Positions 1 through 4,923 of a DNA stretch of 6,283 nucleotides are shown here, one piece after another. Origin of the DNA: Syntrophales bacterium. Its GTDB lineage: Bacteria; Desulfobacterota; Syntrophia; Syntrophales; UBA2210. The notes beneath the pieces are model-generated. The model did no database searches and was not told the DNA's origin. It worked only from the letters and a program-made list of their open reading frames with translations. Position numbers and translations under genes: made by a program. Each line of letters opens with the position of its first letter. Within the stretch, counting starts at the first letter, position 1. The stretch spans positions 1-6,283 of the forward strand of contig JAUSPK010000155.1 in the NCBI GenBank assembly GCA_030655735.1, read 5' to 3'.

Positions 1-1
1 T

Positions 2-94
2 ACCGAGGAAGACGGCAACCTTTCCGGAGAGCTGGAAGCCAGGTACGGTGAAATGAACGGCTATGAGGCAGAGGCAGAGGCCGCGGTGCTGTGA
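2..94 (+). pseudogene. Interrupted 5' part of YbiT-type ABC-F gene, ending at an in-frame TGA
   Basis: Reading from base 2 in the frame of the downstream ABC-F ORF gives 30 codons and then TGA at 92-94. The peptide contains ELEARYGEMNGYEAEAEAAV, which matches the region between Walker A and the signature motif of the first ABC domain in YbiT-like ABC-F proteins. The frame continues after the stop as NGSGIPEEM, which in relatives directly follows a leucine-rich EALLNGLGIP-like segment. The TGA therefore replaces what is probably a Leu codon, and one base change from TTG would produce it. The Walker A motif of domain 1 and roughly the first 100 residues lie to the left of the window. The interruption is seen directly; the pseudogene reading is inference, since a sequencing error would look the same. 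Confidence 0.65.
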
Positions 95-118
95 AACGGC
101 AGCGGCATCCCGGAAGAG

Positions 119-1315
119 ATGCGTCAGAAAAAGATGAATGAGCTTGACGGCAACGATAAGGTGCGGGTGCTGCTGGCTCAGGCCCTGTTCGGCAACCCGG
201 ATATCCTGCTTCTGGACGAGCCCACCAATCAGCTCGACCTGAAGACCATCGCCTGGTTGGATGATTTTCTCTTCCGCTTCCAGAACACAGTGATCATCGT
301 CTCTCATGACCGCCATTTCCTGAACCAGGTCTGCACTCATGTGGCGGATATCGATTATGGCAAAATCCAGATTTATGCCGGCAACTATGACTTCTGGTAT
401 CAGGCCAGCCAACTCCATTTCCACCAGAAGGAAAACGAGGGCAAAAAGGCCAGGGCCAAGGCGGAGGATCTCAAGGAATTCATCCGGCGCTTCAGTTCAA
501 ATGCCTCCAAGGCCAAGCAGGCCACATCACGGAAGAAGCTGCTTGAGAAGCTCACCCTCGAAAACATGCCGATTTCCTCCCGAAAATATCCCTACATCGC
601 CTTCACGCCTGAACGGCCCTGTGGTGACGTCATTCTGGAGATCAAGGGTCTTTCCAAAGCGATCGACGGGGTTCCCATGTTTGAGGGCCTCACCCTTACG
701 GTCAACAAGGGCGACAAGATCGCCTTCGTCGGAGAGGGCAGTCTGGCAAAAACCACCCTCTTCCAGATCCTGGCCGGGGAGCTTGCGCCGGACAAAGGAA
801 GCTTCCGTTGGGGGGTAACTATCAAAAGCGCCTATTCCCCGAAAGAGAATGATGCGTATTTCAACAATGAGGAGCTTGATCTTGTCGGCTGGCTGCGACA
901 GTATGCACCTCCTGATGAGAATGAGAGTTTTATACGGGGTTTCCTCGGGAAAATGCTTTTTTCAGGAGAGGAGGCGACGAAAAAGACCTCTGTCATCTCC
1001 GGTGGCGAGCGGGTGCGCTGCATGCTCTCCAAGATGATGTTAGCCGACGCCAACGTCCTCATTCTTGATGAGCCCACCAACCATCTCGACCTTGAGTCAA
1101 TCACGGCTTTGAATAATGCCCTGACGTCCTTTCCTGAGGTGGTGCTCTTTACTTCCCATGACCATCAGCTTGTATCCACCGTGGCAAACAGGATTGTCGA
1201 AATAACTCCCGACGGCATCATCGACGTGATGCAGGACTTTGAGGAGTACTTGGCAATGAAGGAAGCGATCCTGTCCGGTGAAAACGATTACTCGGACATG
1301 CAGGCAGCTATGTGA
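119..1315 (+). CDS. YbiT-type ABC-F ATPase, remainder after in-frame stop (probable pseudogene part)
   Basis: ABC-F proteins are soluble tandem ATPases that act on the ribosome, often at the E site, in translation rescue or antibiotic resistance. They are not transporters. This ORF of 398 codons carries the end of ABC domain 1: signature region ELDGNDKVRV (residues 8-17), Walker B with DEPTNQLD (33-40) and the switch His in SHDRH (62-66). A charged inter-domain linker follows (about 97-150, including RRFSSNASKAKQATSRKK), the tRNA-interacting part of the family. ABC domain 2 is complete: Walker A GEGSLAKTT (205-213), signature SGGER (294-298), Walker B DEPTNHLD (317-324) and H-switch TSHDH (345-349). 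The sequence is closest to E. coli YbiT as I remember it. The ATG at 119 is only the first one after the TGA at 92-94. Its GGAAGAG abuts the start, and a product from here would lack the first Walker A, so normal function is doubtful. The gene converges with the minus-strand genes to its right. Confidence 0.8.
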   Translation: MRQKKMNELDGNDKVRVLLAQALFGNPDILLLDEPTNQLDLKTIAWLDDFLFRFQNTVIIVSHDRHFLNQVCTHVADIDYGKIQIYAGNYDFWYQASQLHFHQKENEGKKARAKAEDLKEFIRRFSSNASKAKQATSRKKLLEKLTLENMPISSRKYPYIAFTPERPCGDVILEIKGLSKAIDGVPMFEGLTLTVNKGDKIAFVGEGSLAKTTLFQILAGELAPDKGSFRWGVTIKSAYSPKENDAYFNNEELDLVGWLRQYAPPDENESFIRGFLGKMLFSGEEATKKTSVISGGERVRCMLSKMMLADANVLILDEPTNHLDLESITALNNALTSFPEVVLFTSHDHQLVSTVANRIVEITPDGIIDVMQDFEEYLAMKEAILSGENDYSDMQAAM

Positions 1316-1656
1316 GCCTGAAGGGTACATACTGAAAGCTCAAGGCTCAACTTAGCAATCAAATGAGTTTAAAAATTGATTTTTGAAGATTTGATTGATT
1401 GTTTCCTGAAGTCAATCAACTCAAGGGTGAAGAAAAAGCATCAGGCGTGAAGCGTCCGCACCACCGTCGCGATTCGCCTGGGGCAGGCGCCTCCTGAAGA
1501 AACTGGCTAACCGCGAAGGCATGATTCAACCACGAAACATTAGCGCGGCTACCTCACTCCCCTCGTATATCTACATATCCCTTACGTCCTTCAGGCATGA
1601 ATATACATTCACATCAAAAGATATCTTCTTTTGGTGCTTATTCCAGGCCCTAAATT
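1316..1656. other. Intergenic stretch without a convincing gene
   Basis: These 341 bases lie between the converging ABC-F gene and the small membrane gene. No ORF here has a good ribosome binding site or recognisable product. The stretch holds an AT-rich inverted-repeat cluster at 1356-1419, a GC hairpin at 1475-1489 (CGCCTG, 3-nt loop, CAGGCG) with no T-tract after it, and an AT-rich hairpin at 1615-1633 (CAAAAGA, 5-nt loop, TCTTTTG) just past the stop of the minus-strand gene. The last could be a weak terminator for that gene. Confidence 0.5.
1356..1419. repeat. AT-rich inverted repeats downstream of the ABC-F gene
   Basis: CAATCAAAT (1356-1364) is the exact inverse of ATTTGATTG (1389-1397). 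TTGATTG (1395-1401) in turn pairs with CAATCAA (1413-1419) across an 11-nt loop. The two hairpins share bases 1395-1397, so they compete. There is no clean T-tract after either, so this is at best a weak terminator for the ABC-F gene. A further 7-bp pair, TGAGCCT (1313-1319) with AGGCTCA (1343-1349), overlaps the ABC-F stop codon. Confidence 0.4.
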
Positions 1657-1872
1657 TTAGATCTCTCCCATCCCCCCCCTGGAGGTCCTCTGGAATCCCG
1701 GCATCTCTTTGGCTGGCCTCTTCCTGAGAAAAACTATTGTGCCCATAGCGACGACAAATCCGGCGCCATTCAGCCACGGAAACCATGAAGTGTTGGTCAT
1801 ACATAATGCCACTCCGGCCAAAAGAAGCAGAATGGCCAACGCACCTACTACATCTCCCCTACCACCCTTCAT
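1657..1872 (-). CDS. Small two-helix membrane protein, function unknown
   Basis: This 71-residue protein is not one I recognise. It has a short basic N-terminus (K2, R5), a hydrophobic segment at about 8-25 (GALAILLLLAGVALCM), a short turn containing W30, P32 and W33, a second hydrophobic segment at about 33-49, and then RKR (50-52) and a polar tail rich in Gly and Arg. The positive-inside rule suggests a hairpin with both ends in the cytoplasm. The start at 1870-1872 is strongly supported: AGGAGG lies 8 nt upstream (1881-1886), the best Shine-Dalgarno sequence in the window. An overlapping minus-strand frame (1571-1804) has no ribosome binding site and no hydrophobic pattern, so I chose this one. 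The gene stands alone, about 70 bp downstream of an intrinsic terminator on the same strand, so it probably has its own promoter or is controlled by readthrough. No signal-peptide cleavage site is evident. Confidence 0.65.
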   Translation of the reverse strand: MKGGRGDVVGALAILLLLAGVALCMTNTSWFPWLNGAGFVVAMGTIVFLRKRPAKEMPGFQRTSRGGMGEI

Positions 1873-1880
1873 ACCTCGTC

Positions 1881-1886
1881 CCTCCT
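1881..1886 (-). promoter_or_regulatory. Ribosome binding site of the small membrane gene
   Basis: The minus strand reads AGGAGG here, 8 nt before the ATG at 1872. This near-perfect Shine-Dalgarno match decides both the reading frame and the start of the 71-residue gene. Confidence 0.75.
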
Positions 1887-1914
1887 CTTGTTAAATGTTC
1901 TCCTTCAATACAAT

Positions 1915-1943
1915 CTTACAATCTTAACCTAAGCTGTTCACAA
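1915..1943 (-). promoter_or_regulatory. Candidate promoter for the small membrane gene
   Basis: On the minus strand TTGTGA (1938-1943) is separated by 17 nt from TGTAAG (1915-1920). Each hexamer matches 4 of 6 bases of the sigma-70 consensus. It lies between the upstream terminator and the ribosome binding site, where an independent promoter would be expected. The match is weak and this is inference only. Confidence 0.3.
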
Positions 1944-1984
1944 AAAATAAAAGCCCTATCTCTCATTTCGAGAAACAGGGCTTT
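1942..1984 (-). terminator. Strong intrinsic terminator, minus strand, with no recognised gene upstream
   Basis: On the minus strand AAAGCCCTGTTTCTC pairs with GAGAGATAGGGCTTT around a GAAAT loop. This gives an unbroken 15-bp stem with two G-U wobbles, followed by TATTTTTT. The wobbles become A-C mismatches on the plus strand, and the T-tract is on the minus side, so the direction is minus. The nearest minus-strand gene upstream is tRNA-Asp, which already has its own terminator at 2210-2245. Confidence 0.88.
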
Positions 1985-2050
1985 AGATAATCAGACCATA
2001 ATCCCCCCGGTTACAGATGCTCAAAAACACACATGGTACGTTCAAAATAT
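1942..2050 (-). ncRNA. Candidate small RNA or terminated leader
   Basis: A transcript starting near 2050, about 7 nt after the candidate -10 at 2057-2062, and ending at the terminator would be about 110 nt. It would contain a run of six G (2003-2008 region) and no credible ORF; the best is a 7-codon ATG frame. It could be a free-standing small RNA or a leader whose terminator controls the small membrane gene that begins at 1872. I do not recognise a known RNA family or riboswitch in it. The terminator is seen; the transcript is inferred. Confidence 0.25.
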
Positions 2051-2056
2051 GTTAAA

Positions 2057-2085
2057 TTGCTAACTCCGCGATTGTACCTTGTCAA
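2057..2085 (-). promoter_or_regulatory. Candidate promoter within the 19-bp-period repeats
   Basis: On the minus strand a perfect -35 TTGACA (2080-2085) is followed after 17 nt by TAGCAA (2057-2062), which matches 3 of 6 bases of the -10 consensus. A second TTGACA lies exactly 19 bp further upstream (2099-2104). The spacing and the TAG start of the -10 resemble the candidate tRNA promoter at 2452-2480. The weak -10 keeps this tentative. Confidence 0.33.
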
Positions 2086-2107
2086 GAAAAGCGTACCTTG
2101 TCAAGAA
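2074..2107. repeat. Two direct copies of a 15-bp unit at 19-bp period
   Basis: GTACCTTGTCAAGAA occurs exactly at 2074-2088 and again at 2093-2107, with AAGC between the copies. The minus-strand reading of each copy contains TTGACA. In addition, GGTACG (2035-2040) is the exact inverse of CGTACC (2092-2097). Possible roles are a duplicated promoter or operator, or transposase-binding repeats at the end of a degenerate mobile element. The sequence alone does not decide between them. Confidence 0.6.
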
Positions 2108-2124
2108 CTATTCCCACGCGGCTT

Positions 2125-2164
2125 TCAAGCGGTAATCGTTGATTTTTTCCCGAAACGATCTTGA
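2125..2164. repeat. Imperfect palindrome TCAAG...ATCGTT / AACGAT-CTTGA
   Basis: TCAAG (2125-2129) pairs with CTTGA (2160-2164), and ATCGTT (2135-2140) pairs with AACGAT (2154-2159). There is a 5-nt bulge on one side and a 13-nt loop containing a T-run. The TCAAG core is shared with the neighbouring direct repeats. It has no terminator-like tail and its role is unknown. Confidence 0.35.
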
Positions 2165-2209
2165 GGACTTCTAGGTGCTAAGTATCAACACGTGGCGCAC
2201 CACGCAACC

Positions 2210-2245
2210 AAAAAATAAAAAGGGGTTACGATTTCTCGTAACCCC
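2210..2245 (-). terminator. Intrinsic terminator after tRNA-Asp
   Basis: On the minus strand GGGGTTACGA pairs perfectly with TCGTAACCCC (10 bp) around a GAAA tetraloop, followed by TTTTTATTTTTT. It starts 10 nt after the CCA end of tRNA-Asp and so closes the tRNA-Val/tRNA-Asp unit, and any readthrough from lon. Confidence 0.93.
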
Positions 2246-2255
2246 CTGATATTTA

Positions 2256-2332
<77 letters not shown>

Positions 2333-2339
2333 GCAAAAA

Positions 2340-2415
2340 TGGTAGGCGGAACAGGACTTGAACCTGTGACATCCACGGTGTAAGCGTGGCGCTCTCCCAG
2401 CTGAGCTATCCGCCC
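2340..2415 (-). tRNA. tRNA-Val (anticodon TAC)
   Basis: The minus strand folds as a complete 76-nt cloverleaf: acceptor GGGCGGA/TCCGCCT, D-stem GCTC/GAGC, anticodon stem CCACG/CGTGG with loop CTTACAC, T-arm ACAGG-TTCAAGT-CCTGT, discriminator A and an encoded CCA (2340-2342). The anticodon is at 2380-2382. The first acceptor pair is G1-U72, a wobble instead of the more usual G-C. It is the first gene of a tRNA pair located 72 nt past the lon stop codon. Confidence 0.97.
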
Positions 2416-2451
2416 ATATGTCGTGTTCAATCCCCTGTAACCGAAGGTGGC

Positions 2452-2480
2452 AACCTAAACAAAAAAGGGAGTCCTGTCAA
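2452..2480 (-). promoter_or_regulatory. Candidate promoter of the tRNA-Val/tRNA-Asp pair
   Basis: On the minus strand a perfect TTGACA (2475-2480) is followed after 17 nt by TAGGTT (2452-2457), which matches 3 of 6 bases of the -10 consensus. It begins just 7 nt past the lon stop codon and would start RNA near 2445, about 30 nt before tRNA-Val. Position and spacing are good, but the -10 is weak. Confidence 0.45.
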
Positions 2481-2487
2481 GTAATAT

Positions 2488-4914
2488 TTACGCATGTATC
2501 TGTACCCCTCCCCCTCCCGCGGCGGATTTCGCCTTGCGTGGATACGTTTCAGGTTTGTCCTCCGGGACAAACGCCCTCTGGAGGACATCATCCACATTCT
2601 CTACAAAGATTATCTCGAGTTCTCTCAGGACATTGGCCGGGATATCGGCAAGGTCCTTTTCGTTCTCACTCGGTATGATCACGGTCTTGATACGCCCGCG
2701 ATGCGCGGCCAGCAATTTTTCCTTCAGCCCGCCGATGGGAAGCACCCTCCCCCTGAGGGTGATTTCTCCCGTCATCGCGAGATCGCTCCTCACCTTCTTT
2801 TTGAGGAGCGAGGATGCTATGGACGTCGCCATGGCGATTCCTGCGGACGGACCATCCTTCGGGATGGCTCCCTCCGGGACATGCACATGGATATCCAGTT
2901 CCTTATAAAAATTTTCCTCCAGCCCCAGGGTCTTCGCCCGTGATCTGACATAGGTCAGTGCGGCCTGAGCCGATTCCTGCATCACGTCTCCCAGTTTTCC
3001 CGTCAGCATAAGTTTGCCGGTTCCCTGCATAACGGAAGACTCTATCGTCAGCAGTTCGCCGCCAACCTCCGTCCAGGCGAGGCCCACCGTCAGCCCTATT
3101 CTGTCCTTTCCCTCGATCTCTCCGAATTTGAATTTCGGTATGCCGAGGTACTTCTCTACGGACTTCGACCCCACCTTTATCTTCCTGGTGTTTCCATTGG
3201 TGACGATCCTCCTGGCCACCTTTCTGCAGACAGAGGCTATCTCTCTCTCAAGGTTCCGCACCCCTGCCTCACGTGTATATTTTCGTATGATCGTCAGCAG
3301 GGCCCCCTCCGAGAAGACGATATTCTTTTCGGTCAGACCGTTTGTTTCGAGCTCCTTCGCAACGAGATATTTTTTGGCGATATTCAGCTTCTCCGGCTCG
3401 GTATATCCCGCGATACGGATCACCTCTGTGCGGTCCTGGAGGGCCGGTGGTATCGTCTGCAGGACATTGGCCGTCGTTATAAACATGATATCGGACAGGT
3501 CGTAATCGACTTCGAGATAGTTGTCGTTGAAGGCGACATTCTGCTCCGGATCGAGCACTTCCAAAAGCGCGGATGCGGGGTCCCCTCTGAAATCGGAACT
3601 GAGCTTATCGATCTCATCCAGGCAGAATACGGGATTACTCGAACCCGCCTTTTTCAGGAGCTGGATTATCTTCCCGGGCATGGCCCCTATATAGGTCCTT
3701 CTGTGGCCGCGTATCTCGGCCTCATCCCTCAGGCCGCCGAGAGACAGTCTTATGAACTTCCTGTTGGTGGCCCGGGCGATCGATTTCGCGACGGAGGTCT
3801 TTCCCACCCCCGGAGGCCCGACAAGGCACAGGATGGAGCCTTTCTTCTTTTTGGACAGGGTCTGAACCGCGAGATACTCAAGAATCCGCTCCTTTACCTC
3901 TTTGAGCCCGTAATGGTCCTCCTCCAGAATCGCCTCGGATTCCTTCAGTCCGGTCCTGTCCTCCGTCTTTTCATACCAGGGCAAGGCCAGTATCCAGTCT
4001 ATGTAGTTGCGGACCACTGTCGCCTCCGCAGACATAGGGGCCATCATCTTCAGCTTCTTCATCTCCTGCTTGACCTTCTCGTGCGCTTCCTCGGTCAGCT
4101 TCTTTTCCTTCAGCTTTTTCTCCAGTTCCCGCATCTCGGCCTTGAAACTGTCATCCTCGCCCATCTCTTTCTGAATGGCCCTCATCTGCTCATTCAGATA
4201 GTAATCCTTCTGGGTCTTCTCCATCTGGGACTTGACCCGCTTTCTAATGCGTCCCTCAACCTCCAGTATCTCTATCTCCGCCATCATCAGGGCGTATATT
4301 TTGTCGAGCCTTTCGACAACATCCGTCGTTTCGAGCACCTTTTGCCTCTCGTCCAGTTTTACATACAGATGTGCCGCAACCGTATCGGCAAGCTTTGACG
4401 GATCATTCGTGGCCGACATGGACCCCATCAGCTCAGAGGGAACCTTCCGACTGATCTTCGCGTACCGCGTAAACGCCTCCACGACATTCCGTATCAGCGC
4501 CTCCAGCTTCGTATCTGATTCCGGGACGTGGCTTTCATCCAGTTCATCGACATCAACCATGAAGAAGTCTTCGTTGGGCAGATAGTCTTTGACAACACCC
4601 CTTCTTCTCCCCTCGACCAGGGCCTTCACCGTCCCGTCCGGAAGCCGCAGCAGTTGTATGATATTCCCTATGGTACCGACCGTATAAACGTCATCTTCCG
4701 TCGGCTCATCGACCTCGGCACTCTTCTGCGCAGCCAGGAATATCTCCTTGTCATGCTGCATGGCATACTCCAGGGCGTCGATCGATTTATCCCGCCCCAC
4801 AAAAAGGGGCACAATCATATAGGGAAATACGACCACATCCCTCAGGGGAAGCAGCGGCATCAAAAGTTTGTTCGTCTTTATTTCTTCTTCTTCTCTCTTA
4901 TTAAAATCAAACAT
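2488..4914 (-). CDS. lon: ATP-dependent protease La (Lon)
   Basis: Lon is a cytoplasmic homo-oligomeric AAA+ serine protease that unfolds and degrades damaged proteins and short-lived regulators. The 808-residue product has every part of a bacterial LonA. The N-terminal substrate domain starts with LLPLRDVVVFPYMIVPLFVG (21-40). A coiled, highly charged helical region spans about 225-290. The AAA+ module has Walker A GPPGVGKT (366-373) and Walker B VFCLDEID (429-436). The C-terminal protease domain has the Ser-Lys dyad: S690 in PKDGPSAG and K733 in GGLKEK, the same 43-residue spacing as S679/K722 of E. coli Lon. Length is slightly above the usual 780-800, partly from a Gly-rich tail (799-803). 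The start at 4914 is 9 nt after the clpX stop, with only a weak AGGA 12 nt upstream, so translation may be coupled to clpX. A few residues of uncertainty in the start are possible. Two tRNA genes follow. Confidence 0.98.
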   Translation of the reverse strand: MFDFNKREEEEIKTNKLLMPLLPLRDVVVFPYMIVPLFVGRDKSIDALEYAMQHDKEIFLAAQKSAEVDEPTEDDVYTVGTIGNIIQLLRLPDGTVKALVEGRRRGVVKDYLPNEDFFMVDVDELDESHVPESDTKLEALIRNVVEAFTRYAKISRKVPSELMGSMSATNDPSKLADTVAAHLYVKLDERQKVLETTDVVERLDKIYALMMAEIEILEVEGRIRKRVKSQMEKTQKDYYLNEQMRAIQKEMGEDDSFKAEMRELEKKLKEKKLTEEAHEKVKQEMKKLKMMAPMSAEATVVRNYIDWILALPWYEKTEDRTGLKESEAILEEDHYGLKEVKERILEYLAVQTLSKKKKGSILCLVGPPGVGKTSVAKSIARATNRKFIRLSLGGLRDEAEIRGHRRTYIGAMPGKIIQLLKKAGSSNPVFCLDEIDKLSSDFRGDPASALLEVLDPEQNVAFNDNYLEVDYDLSDIMFITTANVLQTIPPALQDRTEVIRIAGYTEPEKLNIAKKYLVAKELETNGLTEKNIVFSEGALLTIIRKYTREAGVRNLEREIASVCRKVARRIVTNGNTRKIKVGSKSVEKYLGIPKFKFGEIEGKDRIGLTVGLAWTEVGGELLTIESSVMQGTGKLMLTGKLGDVMQESAQAALTYVRSRAKTLGLEENFYKELDIHVHVPEGAIPKDGPSAGIAMATSIASSLLKKKVRSDLAMTGEITLRGRVLPIGGLKEKLLAAHRGRIKTVIIPSENEKDLADIPANVLRELEIIFVENVDDVLQRAFVPEDKPETYPRKAKSAAGGGGVQIHA

Positions 4915-4923
4915 AGATTTCTA

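Noticed and set aside
1475..1489. GC hairpin CGCCTG-ggg-CAGGCG as a terminator
   Set aside because: The stem is only 6 bp and there is no T-tract on either side.
1421..1522. 33-codon minus-strand frame, ATG at 1522, rich in Arg
   Set aside because: There is no ribosome binding site, it has low complexity, and it sits over a GC hairpin. It could be a fragment of a dispersed repeat, but nothing here supports a gene.
1521..1727. 68-codon plus-strand frame
   Set aside because: It has no ribosome binding site, runs into the antisense of the small membrane gene, and shows no coding features.
1571..1804. 77-codon minus-strand frame overlapping the small membrane gene
   Set aside because: It has no Shine-Dalgarno sequence and no recognisable domain, and it overlaps a better-supported frame that has AGGAGG at its start.
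2061..2110. Repeats considered as a CRISPR array
   Set aside because: There are only two 15-bp units with a 4-bp gap; spacers are absent and no cas genes are in the window.
2494..2943. 149- and 124-codon plus-strand frames opposite the lon 3' end
   Set aside because: They are shadows of the Lon protease domain, which carries an intact Ser-Lys dyad on the minus strand.
3703..4398. Long plus-strand open frame of 231 codons opposite lon
   Set aside because: It lies wholly antisense to the conserved AAA+ and helical parts of Lon, has no ribosome binding site, and its composition reflects the lon codon pattern.
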